A DNA stretch of 64,000 nt from Gemmatimonas aurantiaca T-27 (GTDB lineage Bacteria; Gemmatimonadota; Gemmatimonadetes; Gemmatimonadales; Gemmatimonadaceae), in assembly GCF_000010305.1 (NCBI RefSeq), contig NC_012489.1, positions 930,001 through 994,000 on the forward strand, given 5' to 3'. The notes beneath the pieces were generated by a model that worked only from the letters and a program-made list of their open reading frames with translations, ran no database searches and was not told the DNA's origin. The translations under genes and the position numbers were made by a program. Position 1 is the first letter of the stretch. Each line of letters begins with the position of its first letter. Shown piece by piece: positions 37,339 to 48,462 of this stretch.

Positions 37339-37989
37339 TCAGGTGGACGATGGCATATCGCTGGTCGCCAGCCACACCGTATGCCCACCGCATTCCGCAT
37401 CATGCCCGTTGAACGCCTGCACGGTGAAACGGTGATCACGCAGCAACGTCTCGTATTCCGCCGGGGAAAGGCTCGCGTGATACAGGGGCTCGTCGCCGTA
37501 GCTGCCGATCGCCTCGCCCTCGGCTGGTCCACTCGTGAACAGCAGCGGCGCACCCGCGTTCACGTGCGCGGCGAAACGCGGAAACATCTCACGCTGTTCG
37601 CCAATGCCCAGGTGAAAGAAACTGTCCCACGCCACGATCCCATCGAACCGGCGTCCCAGGGCCAGCGTGCGCATGTCGGCAACATGCCAGGTGCACTCGG
37701 GGAAACGCACGTGGCAGCGCGCAATCATGGACGGTGACGAATCCACGCCGACCACCGAGAAGCCGCGCTCGATGATGTAGCGCGCAATGGGTTCACCCAT
37801 GCCACACCCCACATCGAGCACCGTACCGCCGACAGGCACATGGCTCAGGAACTGATCCAGCCATGCGCGTTCCTGTAGAGAGCGTCCGCGATCGCGGTCG
37901 TAGATGTGCGCGTGTCGTTCGTAGAGGCCAACAACCGCGTCTTTCGGCAACAAGGCAGGTTTCTCCGGGATACGAACTCTCGTCATCAT
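37339..37989 (-). CDS. Class I SAM-dependent methyltransferase
   Basis: A protein of 216 residues. SAM-binding motif I is VLDVGCGMGEPIA, followed by VVGVDSSPSMIA (acidic end of strand 2) and WHVADMRTLALGRRFDGIVAWDSFFHLG. The N-terminal YERHAHIYDRDRG is common to this group. The substrate is not evident. Two neighbouring ATGs (37989 and 37986) are possible starts; the longer frame from 38040 overlaps the upstream gene. Confidence 0.85.
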   Translation of the reverse strand: MMTRVRIPEKPALLPKDAVVGLYERHAHIYDRDRGRSLQERAWLDQFLSHVPVGGTVLDVGCGMGEPIARYIIERGFSVVGVDSSPSMIARCHVRFPECTWHVADMRTLALGRRFDGIVAWDSFFHLGIGEQREMFPRFAAHVNAGAPLLFTSGPAEGEAIGSYGDEPLYHASLSPAEYETLLRDHRFTVQAFNGHDAECGGHTVWLATSDMPSST

Positions 37990-38033
37990 GCATCCGTGGT
38001 GGGATGCTGTGTGCTCCCCTCTCGGGGAATGCA

Positions 38034-38627
38034 CTACCAATTGAATCGCACCAGCACGGGCAGGAAGAATCGTGTGGATTCAATCGGTTGAGCCAACCAC
38101 TCGTAGCGTACCTCAATGTCAATGCGCCGTGATACGGGGACAATCGTTCCGGCCTGTATCCCCACCGTATTTCGGACGCCACGCCGCGCGCCGGGATCAT
38201 TCAGCGACGGCCCCTGCACGGGACGAGAGAGCACCTGATACCCGCTCAACGCCAGCACGGCACGTGGGCCAAGCTGCCAGGCGCGCCACTCTGCTCCGAT
38301 CGCTTCGCTCGCCACGGTGACGCGGGGGGCGTAGTAGTCACATGGCCCATCGGGGTTGCAGAGTCGTCCTTCATGTTCGAAAGGCGACCCGAAATGTGCA
38401 ATCCCCAGCGTCAGACGAGGCGACACGCGAGTGTTCGGCTTTCGGACAAGTACTTCACCGAACATGCCGACACGACGTTCGCTATCGGCACCGATACCGC
38501 GCCATGTCGGCGCCACGCCCACGCCGAATCGTGCGAGATGTTCACTGGCCTGATCCTGCGCCAGAAGTGAACGGGAGGCCGTGGACAGTACCAGTGCGGC
38601 ACAGGCGGCTCGGAACAATACGTGCAT
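38034..38627 (-). CDS. Secreted, outer-membrane-like protein of unknown function
   Basis: A protein of 197 residues. A signal peptide (MHVLFRAACAALVLSTASRSLLAQ) leads into beta-type sequence (RLTLGIAHFGSPFEHEG, AVLALSGYQVLSRPV) ending FFLPVLVRFNW, with an aromatic C-terminus as in outer-membrane proteins. It carries a cysteine pair (CNPDGPC) in the middle. ATG at 38627 begins the signal peptide. It ends 44 bases before the methyltransferase start and may share a transcript. No family is recognised. Confidence 0.65.
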   Translation of the reverse strand: MHVLFRAACAALVLSTASRSLLAQDQASEHLARFGVGVAPTWRGIGADSERRVGMFGEVLVRKPNTRVSPRLTLGIAHFGSPFEHEGRLCNPDGPCDYYAPRVTVASEAIGAEWRAWQLGPRAVLALSGYQVLSRPVQGPSLNDPGARRGVRNTVGIQAGTIVPVSRRIDIEVRYEWLAQPIESTRFFLPVLVRFNW

Positions 38628-38789
38628 CCTGGAGCGTCTCCATGTGGCAATGGCGTGAAGTGTGCGACTCCACCCCTTGGAGAGGCGTTCCTCGAACGCC
38701 CCCACGGACATATATCAATGACCGGGAGGCTTGCGGCAAGGCCCATGCAGGAAGCGATACTGCGCGCCTCATTCTGACCAGGAGTTGCG

Positions 38790-40289
38790 ATGATCAGTCA
38801 TTCGGTCGTGATCGCGGGCGGTGGACCAACCGGACTCATGCTCGCTGGAGAATTGGCGCTCGCAGGGGTTGACGTTGTGGTCGTCGAGCGCCGACCCAAT
38901 CAGGAACTCTCGGGGGCGCGTGCGCTCGGCATCTCGTCGCGCACCATCGAAGTGCTCGACCAGCGTGGTATCGCCGAGCGATTTCTATCCGCGGGACAAG
39001 CCGCGCAGGTCACCGGTTTTGGCGTCACGCGCCTCGATATCAGCGATTTCCCGACGCGCCACAACTACGGCCTCGCGCTGCGGCAAAAGCACATCGAACG
39101 CCTCCTGGCCGAATGGGTCACTGAACTCGGGGTGCCCATTCTCTACGGCCACGAGATCGCCGGCTTTGTGCAGGATGACAGCGGTGTCGACATCACACTC
39201 GCCGACGGACGATCACTACGCACGCCATATCTTGTGGGGTGCGACGGGGGACGGAGCATCGTCCGCAAGACCGCCGACATCGACTTCCCGGGGTGGGACG
39301 CCACCACCAGCAATCTCCTCGCCGAAGTGGAGATGACGGAGACGCCGCCCTACGGTGTACATCGCTCGGCGGCCGGTACCTACGCCTTCGGCCGCTCCGA
39401 GTATGAGATCAAGGATGGTGCGATCGTCTACAAGGAAATCGGGCCTATTGGGGTGATGGTCACTGAACCCAATGCCCATGCCACCACCGAACCCACGTTG
39501 GATGATCTCCGGACGTTGCTGACTGCCGCGTGCGGAACCGACTACGGCGTGCACAGTCCCACCTGGATCTCCCGCTTCACCGACATGACGCGGCAGGCCG
39601 CGACCTATCGCCGAGGGCGTGTGTTATTGGCGGGCGATGCCGCGCACATCCACTCACCAATCGGTGGCCAGGGACTCAGCGCCGGCGTGCAGGATGCGGT
39701 GAATCTCGGATGGAAGCTGGCGCAGGTGGTGAGGGGCACCTCACCGGACCGTCTGCTCGACACCTATCACGCTGAGCGCCACCCGGTTGGTGCACGGGTG
39801 CTCAAGACCACGATGGCGCAGGTGGCGCTGCATCGGGAGGACGATCGCACATTGGCCGTGCGGGATATCCTTGGCGACCTGCTCAGGATGGAGGAGCCAC
39901 GCAAACACATCGCTGGCATGATGTCGGGACTGGACATCCGATATGATCTGGGACCGGGACATCCACTGCTCGGTCGTCGCATGCCGGACCTGGACATCAT
40001 CACCACGAGCGGCCCGCGGCGTGTCTTCAGTTTCCTGCACGCGGCGCGGCCGGTGTTGCTCAACTTTGGTGCGCCACGCACGAGCGACCTCGCCGCGTGG
40101 GCGGACCGTGTGCCGTACGTGCACGCGACATACGACCGTGCGTGGATACTGCCGGTGCTGGGCGCGATCCCGGCGCCCACTGCCGTGTTGGTTCGCCCCG
40201 ATGGGTATGTCGCGTGGGTTGGCGACGGCGCGGAAGCGGGACTCACGGACGCACTGACCATGTGGTTCGGGGCGCCCGCAGAACACTAG
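38790..40289 (+). CDS. FAD-dependent aromatic-type monooxygenase
   Basis: A flavin monooxygenase of 499 residues of the PheA/TfdB class. It opens with the FAD motif VVIAGGGPTGLMLAGELALAG, then has GCDGGRSIVRK (the DG motif) and GRVLLAGDAAHIHSPIGGQG (the GD motif). The C-terminal ~110 residues resemble the thioredoxin-like domain of phenol hydroxylases. It hydroxylates an aromatic or polyketide-type compound with NAD(P)H and O2; a drug-modifying enzyme of the Rox type is possible. The start has AGGAG upstream. It stands alone between convergent and divergent genes. Confidence 0.88.
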   Translation: MISHSVVIAGGGPTGLMLAGELALAGVDVVVVERRPNQELSGARALGISSRTIEVLDQRGIAERFLSAGQAAQVTGFGVTRLDISDFPTRHNYGLALRQKHIERLLAEWVTELGVPILYGHEIAGFVQDDSGVDITLADGRSLRTPYLVGCDGGRSIVRKTADIDFPGWDATTSNLLAEVEMTETPPYGVHRSAAGTYAFGRSEYEIKDGAIVYKEIGPIGVMVTEPNAHATTEPTLDDLRTLLTAACGTDYGVHSPTWISRFTDMTRQAATYRRGRVLLAGDAAHIHSPIGGQGLSAGVQDAVNLGWKLAQVVRGTSPDRLLDTYHAERHPVGARVLKTTMAQVALHREDDRTLAVRDILGDLLRMEEPRKHIAGMMSGLDIRYDLGPGHPLLGRRMPDLDIITTSGPRRVFSFLHAARPVLLNFGAPRTSDLAAWADRVPYVHATYDRAWILPVLGAIPAPTAVLVRPDGYVAWVGDGAEAGLTDALTMWFGAPAEH

Positions 40290-40307
40290 GGGAAACACGG
40301 GATGGTC

Positions 40308-40347
40308 AACCTGCGGGGGCGGCACCAGCACCCCGCCCCCACAGGTT
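40308..40347. terminator. Long hairpin between convergent genes
   Basis: AACCTG pairs with CAGGTT and GGGGGCGG with CCGCCCCC, with one mismatch between them and a loop of about ten bases. It is placed symmetrically after the monooxygenase stop and near the receptor stop. It has no T-run. Confidence 0.5.
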
Positions 40348-40357
40348 CACGACGCCA

Positions 40358-42187
40358 TCAGGCGACGGCGCGCGTAGTGTCCCGTACGGTGCGCGAACTC
40401 CACTGATGCCGATTCTCACCACCCCTCGGTGGCTGGTTGGCATCAAGGCGGAAGGCGCTGATCTGCTGCTGCAGGATACCCGACTGCTCGTCCAGCGACT
40501 GACTGGCCGCCGACAACTCTTCGGCCAGTGCGGCGTTCTGCTGGTTGGCCCCATCCATGGTGGACACCGCCCCATTCACCTGCTCGATGCCCGCGGATTG
40601 TTCCTGAGCGGCCGCGCTGATGTGTTCGATGAATCCGGTCACATGCTCCACCGCCGTGACGATGCCGCTCAACGCTTCGGCGGTTTCGCCAACGACTCGG
40701 CCTCCATCGCGGACTCTCAGCATGGTTTCGTCGATGAGATCTCCGATCTCCTTGGCGGCATTGGCCGAACGCAAGGCCAACTGGCGCACTTCGCCGGCGA
40801 CGACGGCAAATCCCCGTCCATGATCGCCAGCGCGCGCCGCTTCGACCGCGGCATTGAGCGACAGCAGGTTGGTCTGAAACGCGAGTTCGTCGATGACACG
40901 GGTAATGTCGCCGATGCGCTTGCCACTCTCACTGATGGCGGTCATGGCCGCCATGGCTTCGGCCATCAACTGCCCACTCTGCTGCGCTGCTGCGCGCGTC
41001 TGGCGGCCTACGTCTTCTGCTGCTTTGGCACGATCGGCGTTTTGCCGCACGCTCGCCGTCATCTCTTCCATGGCCGCAGCCGTCTCTTCGAGTGCACTCA
41101 CCTGTGCATTGGTGCGATTCGCCAGGTCGACGGTGCCATCGGCCAGTTGCGTCACCGATTCCTTCATGGACCACGCGACCGCATTCACTTCGCTCAATGT
41201 GTCGGCCAGCGATGCCGCGGCGCGGTTGAGACCGGACGCCATGCGTTCCAGTTCACCCTGATAGTGCTCACTCACGCGACCGGTGAGATCACCGCTCGCC
41301 ATGCCGTTGAGGACATCACCGGCTTCACGCACCAGGGCGGCGAGTGCGTGCTCCCGTTCGACTTCTGCGGTTACATCCGTACAGGCCTTGATCACCCCGG
41401 TGACCAGACCCTTCGCGTCCCGGAGCGGTGTGTACGCACCCTGAATCCAGATCGTCGCACCATCCTTGCGAACACGCGGATAGCGGCCGGAGAATGCCTC
41501 GCCGGCACGAAGCCGCTTCCAGAAGTTCGCATACTCGATGGTGGCCGCAAACGCCGGATCGCAGAACATGCGATGATGATGTCCGATGATCTGCACCGCT
41601 TCGTACTGCATCGCTCGCAGAAAGTTGTCGTTGGCATGCTGTACCATGCCTTCGAGCGAGAACTCGATGATGGCCTGCGTCGCGTTCATCGCCTCGAGCT
41701 GTGAGGCCGTCGCGGCCAACTGCCGGCGTTCCTCGGTGACATCGGTGGCGAACTTGATGATGCGTGTGACACGTCCGAACCGGCGCATCGGCGTGTACGA
41801 TGCCTGCAGGAACACGTCGCTGCCGTCTTTGTGTCGACGGGGGTACACACCACGATCGGTCTTGCCCGAACGAAGCTGCGCCCAGAAGTCGGCGTAGGCG
41901 ACCGAAGCCGCGTACGCGGGATCGCACAGCACACGATGATTCTGACCAAGGACCTCCTTTCGGGTGTATCCCAGGCTTTGGCACAGATGGTCACTGATCT
42001 CGACGATTCGGCCGGAGGGTGAGAACTCCACCCAGCCCTGCACATTTTCAATTGCCGCCAATTTCGTTGCCGCTGATGACCCGCGCCGGAACCCGAAAAA
42101 ATGCACCTGATCCTCGATCCGTTGGAGAGAGCAGCCGTCGTCGGATGCCCACTGCGAGGGGTGTGGTTGGTTCCAGCGACGCCTCAC
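40358..42187 (-). CDS. Soluble methyl-accepting chemotaxis protein with two PAS domains
   Basis: A protein of 609 residues with no membrane helix. Two PAS domains lie at about 40-150 (GWVEFSPSGRIVEISDHLCQSLGY) and 165-275 (IIEFSLEGMVQHANDNFLRAM), each ending with a PAC-like segment. The signalling domain has the conserved hairpin LNAAVEAARAGDHGRGFAVVAGEVRQLA, which meets CheA and CheW. The PAS pair may sense oxygen or redox. The start is GTG at 42187, with GGAGGTGA 6 bases before. A sigma-28-like promoter lies upstream. No CheR-docking pentapeptide is seen at the C-terminus. Confidence 0.93.
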   Translation of the reverse strand: MRRRWNQPHPSQWASDDGCSLQRIEDQVHFFGFRRGSSAATKLAAIENVQGWVEFSPSGRIVEISDHLCQSLGYTRKEVLGQNHRVLCDPAYAASVAYADFWAQLRSGKTDRGVYPRRHKDGSDVFLQASYTPMRRFGRVTRIIKFATDVTEERRQLAATASQLEAMNATQAIIEFSLEGMVQHANDNFLRAMQYEAVQIIGHHHRMFCDPAFAATIEYANFWKRLRAGEAFSGRYPRVRKDGATIWIQGAYTPLRDAKGLVTGVIKACTDVTAEVEREHALAALVREAGDVLNGMASGDLTGRVSEHYQGELERMASGLNRAAASLADTLSEVNAVAWSMKESVTQLADGTVDLANRTNAQVSALEETAAAMEEMTASVRQNADRAKAAEDVGRQTRAAAQQSGQLMAEAMAAMTAISESGKRIGDITRVIDELAFQTNLLSLNAAVEAARAGDHGRGFAVVAGEVRQLALRSANAAKEIGDLIDETMLRVRDGGRVVGETAEALSGIVTAVEHVTGFIEHISAAAQEQSAGIEQVNGAVSTMDGANQQNAALAEELSAASQSLDEQSGILQQQISAFRLDANQPPRGGENRHQWSSRTVRDTTRAVA

Positions 42188-42232
42188 GTCGCCTCACCTC
42201 CGAAAAGGCCTGACCTCTACGCAGTACTTTGG

Positions 42233-42259
42233 GTATCGGCGCAATGGTTGCGCACTTGA
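42233..42259 (-). promoter_or_regulatory. Sigma-28 (FliA)-like promoter of the chemotaxis receptor
   Basis: On the minus strand TCAAGTGC, an 11-base spacer and GCCGATAC match the flagellar consensus TAAAGTTT-N11-GCCGATAA: 7 of 8 in the -10, 5 of 8 in the -35, and exact spacing. The expected transcript start is some 38 bases before the receptor GTG. Confidence 0.65.
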
Positions 42260-42403
42260 GCAATGCGCATGACAATCACCGGCAGAGCAATAGGCGGTGA
42301 TGTATGCCACTCAAGTGGTGTCGGTGGCGTACCGATACTTCCGCGCCGGCGGTACGTCGTGACCGGATCGCTCCAGCCGGCGAGTCGTCAGCGCGCCGGG
42401 TGC

Positions 42404-42766
42404 CTAGGGCGTCGCGCTCTGTTTGAGCCGCGCGGTGAATTCGTAGTCGCCACCCGGTAGTGGGATCTGGGCACGCAGTGTGTCATAGCCGACGCGGCTC
42501 GTGACCAGCTCGGTCGCCCCGACCCCCAACCCGCCCAGCACATAGTTGCCATTCGAACCCGACGTGGTCGAGACGCCATTGGTGGTGACTCGTGCGCCCA
42601 CCAACCCCTCACCTGAAATCGCGTCGATGACGCGGCCGCGCAGGTGCGTGGACTGTTGGGCGGTTGGTGCGGGCACATGCACGTACGTCACCTTGGGATC
42701 GCCGCAGGCAACCAGCAGGCCGGCGACGGGCGCAGCGGCCAGGAAAAGGATGGGTGTCCTGCGCAT
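42404..42766 (-). CDS. Small lipoprotein with carboxypeptidase-regulatory-like domain
   Basis: A protein of 120 residues. The signal peptide ends LLVACGDP, a lipobox. A single carboxypeptidase regulatory-like (transthyretin-type) domain follows (LRGRVIDAISGEGLVGARVTTNGVSTTSGSNGNYVLGGLGVG). Such domains serve as binding or structural modules on the cell surface. ATG at 42766, with GGAG 7 bases upstream. It lies between gyrB and the receptor gene; its downstream end is 144 bases from the sigma-28-like promoter. Confidence 0.78.
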   Translation of the reverse strand: MRRTPILFLAAAPVAGLLVACGDPKVTYVHVPAPTAQQSTHLRGRVIDAISGEGLVGARVTTNGVSTTSGSNGNYVLGGLGVGATELVTSRVGYDTLRAQIPLPGGDYEFTARLKQSATP

Positions 42767-42836
42767 TGTGACTCCAGGAGAGGGGGCATCCTCAAAATGA
42801 TGCGGTTCGTCATCTCCAGCAAGCAATTCGGCCCTG

Positions 42837-42871
42837 CCTGCCACCGCCGGTATGTGTCGCGCGGTGGCAGG
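42837..42871 (-). terminator. Hairpin downstream of gyrB
   Basis: CCTGCCACCGC and GCGGTGGCAGG form an 11-pair stem with a 13-base loop 15 bases past the gyrB stop. There is no T-run, so it may be a weak or factor-dependent terminator. Confidence 0.45.
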
Positions 42872-42885
42872 AGATCATGCCCGGG

Positions 42886-44949
<2,064 letters not shown>

Positions 44950-44995
44950 TCAGTTGCAAGTTGTTGTCATTCAACAGCTTGCGCGGTCGCTCCGA

Positions 44996-45307
44996 TCAGC
45001 GGCGCAGCATGAGCCGCAGCTTGACCACCGGCGCACGCGACGGATCCCGGTTCAGCGACCGCAGCAATTCGGGCTCGAGCAGCGTCAGCTCCTGCATCCA
45101 CCCATGAGTCTTCACCATCACGACCAGCGTGCCGTCCTGTTGCAACAGCAGCGGCTCCGTCACGCTCGCGATCTGCGGGCCCACCAGTTGGGGCCACTCG
45201 GGAATGACCGAGACCTGTGCCAGCCGGTCGGTGAGCCCCGCCTTCTGGAGCACCGACGCCACGACATCGCTCATCGCGGTCGGTTTGCGTGGCGGCTTTT
45301 CACTCAT
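44996..45307 (-). CDS. DUF721/DciA-family protein
   Basis: A protein of 103 residues. The pattern LTDRLAQVSVIPEWPQLVGPQIASVTEPLLLQQDGTLVVMVKTHGWMQEL is that of the DUF721 domain of DciA, which interacts with the replicative helicase DnaB in bacteria lacking DnaC. The ATG overlaps the recF stop by four bases (ATGA). It is placed between recF and gyrB, a common neighbourhood for this family near replication genes. Confidence 0.88.
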   Translation of the reverse strand: MSEKPPRKPTAMSDVVASVLQKAGLTDRLAQVSVIPEWPQLVGPQIASVTEPLLLQQDGTLVVMVKTHGWMQELTLLEPELLRSLNRDPSRAPVVKLRLMLRR

Positions 45308-46434
45308 GACAACACCCCGTCCCGCATCGTGCGGCGGGCGAGTCGTGTGTAGGCTGCGGGGATGTCCTGTTCGCGTGGGACGGCCAGCAGGACCTGCGAT
45401 GCACCGGCCGCATCGAGCAGATCGAGCACCCGTGCCGCACGTCCGAGATCGAGCTCGGCGAATGGATCGTCGAGCAGCAACAGGGGCGAATAGCCCAGCG
45501 CGTCACGGAGCGTGATGAGTTCGAGCAGGCGCAAGGCGATCGCCGCACTGCGCTGCTGGCCTGCTGATCCGAAGGTGCGAAGTTCTCGGCCACCCAGCGT
45601 CAACTGGAGATCGTCGCGCTGTGGTCCGACCAGAGTCACGCCACGTCGCAATTCCGCGGAGCGCTGCTGGGTGAAAGCCCGTGTCAGCGCGTCCTGTTGC
45701 ATCAGGGGATCGGTGAGTGCGTCGCTGCGTGTGTCACCGCCGACGCTCACGTAGCGCAGCAAGGCTTCCTGCCGTTCGCCGATGGCGGCGCACAGCTCGG
45801 CGTAGTATCCGGCCTGTGCCCGCACAAACGCGTGGCGCGCGGCGACAATCACGCCACCATGTTCGGCCAGGGCGGGTTCCCAGACACTCACACGGGCTTC
45901 CTGCTCCTGTGCCCGCACCGCGCTACGCTGCGCGGCCTTGAGCACCGCGTTGCGACGGAGCAGGGCGCTGCGATATCCCTGCAGCGCCACCAGATACGCG
46001 GGCGACGACAAAGCCAGCATCACGTCCAGATATCGACGGCGCTCGCCTGGGCCACTGGCGACCAGGGCCACATCGGCCGGAGAGAACTCCACCGACGGCA
46101 GTGCGCCGAGCGCAGACGTCAGTCGTGGCTGTTCCACGCCATCGAGCGTGGCGCGTTTGCGCTTGCTGCTGCGCTCATAGCCCACACTCACGGTGTGCCA
46201 CGCCGCTGGTGCGTGCAGTGTGGCCCGGACGTGAAACGCCGGTGCACCAAAACGAATGACATCGGCGTCCCGGGCACCACGAAACGATCGCAACAGGCCG
46301 AGATAGGCCACGGCTTCGAGCAGATTGGTCTTGCCATGGCCATTCTCGCCAATCACCACGAGCCCGCCCGTGGGCACCTCGAGATCGAGACTGTGAAAAT
46401 TGCGATACTCGCGGACGGCGAGCTGCGCGAGCAC
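45304..46434 (-). CDS. recF: DNA replication and repair protein RecF
   Basis: An SMC-like ATPase of 376 residues that helps load RecA at gaps. Walker A is GENGHGKTNLLEA near residue 33, the family signature follows as SFRGARDADVI, the ABC-type signature is FGSAGQQRSAAIALRL, and Walker B is PLLLLDDPFAELD. It has the short coiled-coil insertion expected. It is followed by dciA and gyrB on the same strand; dnaA and dnaN are not in the window. Confidence 0.95.
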   Translation of the reverse strand: MLAQLAVREYRNFHSLDLEVPTGGLVVIGENGHGKTNLLEAVAYLGLLRSFRGARDADVIRFGAPAFHVRATLHAPAAWHTVSVGYERSSKRKRATLDGVEQPRLTSALGALPSVEFSPADVALVASGPGERRRYLDVMLALSSPAYLVALQGYRSALLRRNAVLKAAQRSAVRAQEQEARVSVWEPALAEHGGVIVAARHAFVRAQAGYYAELCAAIGERQEALLRYVSVGGDTRSDALTDPLMQQDALTRAFTQQRSAELRRGVTLVGPQRDDLQLTLGGRELRTFGSAGQQRSAAIALRLLELITLRDALGYSPLLLLDDPFAELDLGRAARVLDLLDAAGASQVLLAVPREQDIPAAYTRLARRTMRDGVLS

Positions 46435-46471
46435 GAGCGGGTGATTCGGTGAGAGTGGTCGTACCGCGGGA

Positions 46472-47251
46472 TCAGCGGCCCGTGAACACGGGCGCGCGCT
46501 TCTCGAGGAAGGCCTTCATGCCCTCGCGCATATCGCTCGTGGCCGAGAGCAGGCCGAAGAAATCCGACTCGATCAGGCAGCCTTCTTCAAGCGTGGCATC
46601 CTGTCCACGATTGAGTGCTTCGATGCAGCCGGCGAGTGCCAACGGTGCGTTGGCAATCATCGACTGCAAGAGGGCGCGCACCGTGTCGATCAAGGCATCG
46701 GGCGCCACGACCTGGTCCACCAGGCCAAGCCGGTACGCTTCGGCGGCGTCGATCATTTCGCCGGTGAGCAGCAAACGCAGCGCGGGGCCACGACCCACCA
46801 GGCGCGGCAGGCGCTGTGTGCCACCATACCCCGGCACAATGCCGAGCTTCACTTCGGGCTGGCCCAGCTTGGCCTTCTCGCTGGCGATGCGCATGTGACA
46901 TGACATCGCCAGCTCACAGCCGCCACCCAGTGCGAAGCCGTTGATCGCGGCGATGGTGGGCTTGGGGCTCGTCTCGAAGCGCCGGAAGATCACCTGGCCG
47001 GCCCGCGCGCGCTGCAGCGCTTCCAGCGGCGACTGGCTTTCCAGTTCGGAGATATCGGCACCGGCCACAAACGCCCGTCCGGCGCCCGTCAACAGCACGG
47101 CGCCCACGTCCTCACGAGCATTGGCTTCATCGATGGCACGCCCGAGTTCCGCGATGGTCGCGTCGTTGAGGGCATTGAGCTTGTCGGGACGATTCACGGT
47201 GATCGTCGCGATGCGGTCGGCGACGTCAAACTGCAGGAACTGGTAGGACAT
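46472..47251 (-). CDS. Enoyl-CoA hydratase/isomerase family protein
   Basis: A crotonase-fold enzyme of 259 residues. The oxyanion loop is AFVAGADISEL, the second is GFALGGGCELAMSC, and the downstream glutamate is in GQPEVKLGIVPGYGGTQRLPRLVG. Both catalytic glutamates expected for a hydratase (GGGCELA and PEVKLG) are in place. It is likely to act in fatty-acid beta-oxidation. It lies upstream of recF with 37 bases between, an unexpected neighbour that may simply share a transcript. Confidence 0.93.
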   Translation of the reverse strand: MSYQFLQFDVADRIATITVNRPDKLNALNDATIAELGRAIDEANAREDVGAVLLTGAGRAFVAGADISELESQSPLEALQRARAGQVIFRRFETSPKPTIAAINGFALGGGCELAMSCHMRIASEKAKLGQPEVKLGIVPGYGGTQRLPRLVGRGPALRLLLTGEMIDAAEAYRLGLVDQVVAPDALIDTVRALLQSMIANAPLALAGCIEALNRGQDATLEEGCLIESDFFGLLSATSDMREGMKAFLEKRAPVFTGR

Positions 47252-47358
47252 GGTCGGCGCGGAGGGAGAGGATGGGGACAGTGCAATGTAAGGCGATGGT
47301 GGGTCGCGGGGGGCGGTTCACGCCCAACCCACCTCGGCGACCCATCACCAGCTAAGTT

Positions 47359-48393
47359 ATGCCCGTGCCGCCTCTTCCTCTCCATGTGCCCGCCGTCGGG
47401 TGGTCGCCCGACTTGCGCGCGCTGCGCATTCTCGATCAGCGCCTGTTGCCTGGTGCCCAAGAAGTGCGCGATCTGGTGCAGCTCGAGGAGATCGTCGAGG
47501 CCATCCGCACGTTGGCGGTACGTGGTGCTCCGGCGATCGGGGTGGCTGCCGCCATCGGACTGGTCGTCGCTCTCGAGGTCGACAGTGGCGGGCAGGAGAC
47601 CCGAGCGCGGGCGCTGCTGGCCGACTACGCCGCCCGTTTGCAACGGGCGCGTCCCACCGCCGTGAACCTTGGCTGGGCCATCGATCGTCTGGTGCGTACC
47701 GCACACCGCACCGCGGTGGGCTCCATGCTGGCGGCCCTGCGCGCCGAAGCCGAGGCCATCCGCGCCGAAGATGTGGCCATGTGCGAGGCCATTGGACAAC
47801 ATGGCCTGGCCGTCGTGCCCGATGGCGCGCGCGTGCTCACACACTGCAACGCCGGTGCGCTCGCCACGGCGGGGATCGGCACGGCGCTCGCGCCGCTCTA
47901 TATGGCGCATGCCCGGGGACGCGCACTCACCGTCTACGCTGATGAAACGCGGCCGCTTCGTCAGGGCGCTCGGCTTACGGCGTGGGAGCTTTCGCGGGCC
48001 GGCATTTCGGTGTCCGTCTTGCCCGATGGTGCGGCGGCCTCGCTGCTATCGCAGGGGTTGGTGGATCTGGTGATCGTCGGCGCCGACCGCATTGCCGCCA
48101 ATGGCGACGTGGCGAACAAGGTCGGCACCTACGGCGTCGCACTTGCTGCCGCCGCCCATCACGTGCCGTTCTACGTGGCGGCACCTGGCAGCACGATCGA
48201 TCCGCATACCGCCACTGGTCGTGACATCGTCATTGAACATCGGGATGCCGATGAACTGGGAGAGTTGCCGCCCGGTGTGCCGGCATGGAACCCGGCCTTC
48301 GATGTCACGCCACGAGCGTTGATCCGGGGCTATATCACCGATCGCGGGTTTGTCGAACCGCCATTCACTCTCGCCGACTACGCCGGGCGCTGA
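47359..48393 (+). CDS. mtnA: S-methyl-5-thioribose-1-phosphate isomerase
   Basis: It converts methylthioribose-1-phosphate to methylthioribulose-1-phosphate in methionine salvage. The 344-residue protein has RGAPAIGVAAAIGL, LTHCNAGALATAGIGTALAPLY with the catalytic cysteine, and VGADRIAANGDVANKVGTYGVA with the catalytic aspartate. TAAGTT at 47353-47358 abuts the ATG, so the start may be leaderless or lie at the GTG at 47365. It is divergent from the hydratase gene. No other methionine-salvage gene is in the window. Confidence 0.95.
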   Translation: MPVPPLPLHVPAVGWSPDLRALRILDQRLLPGAQEVRDLVQLEEIVEAIRTLAVRGAPAIGVAAAIGLVVALEVDSGGQETRARALLADYAARLQRARPTAVNLGWAIDRLVRTAHRTAVGSMLAALRAEAEAIRAEDVAMCEAIGQHGLAVVPDGARVLTHCNAGALATAGIGTALAPLYMAHARGRALTVYADETRPLRQGARLTAWELSRAGISVSVLPDGAAASLLSQGLVDLVIVGADRIAANGDVANKVGTYGVALAAAAHHVPFYVAAPGSTIDPHTATGRDIVIEHRDADELGELPPGVPAWNPAFDVTPRALIRGYITDRGFVEPPFTLADYAGR

Positions 48394-48462
48394 TCCGCGC
48401 CAGCACTCCGTTCGTCATCCTCCCAACGTCTCGCGCATCGTCTGCGCGAAAGGAGTCTCCGC

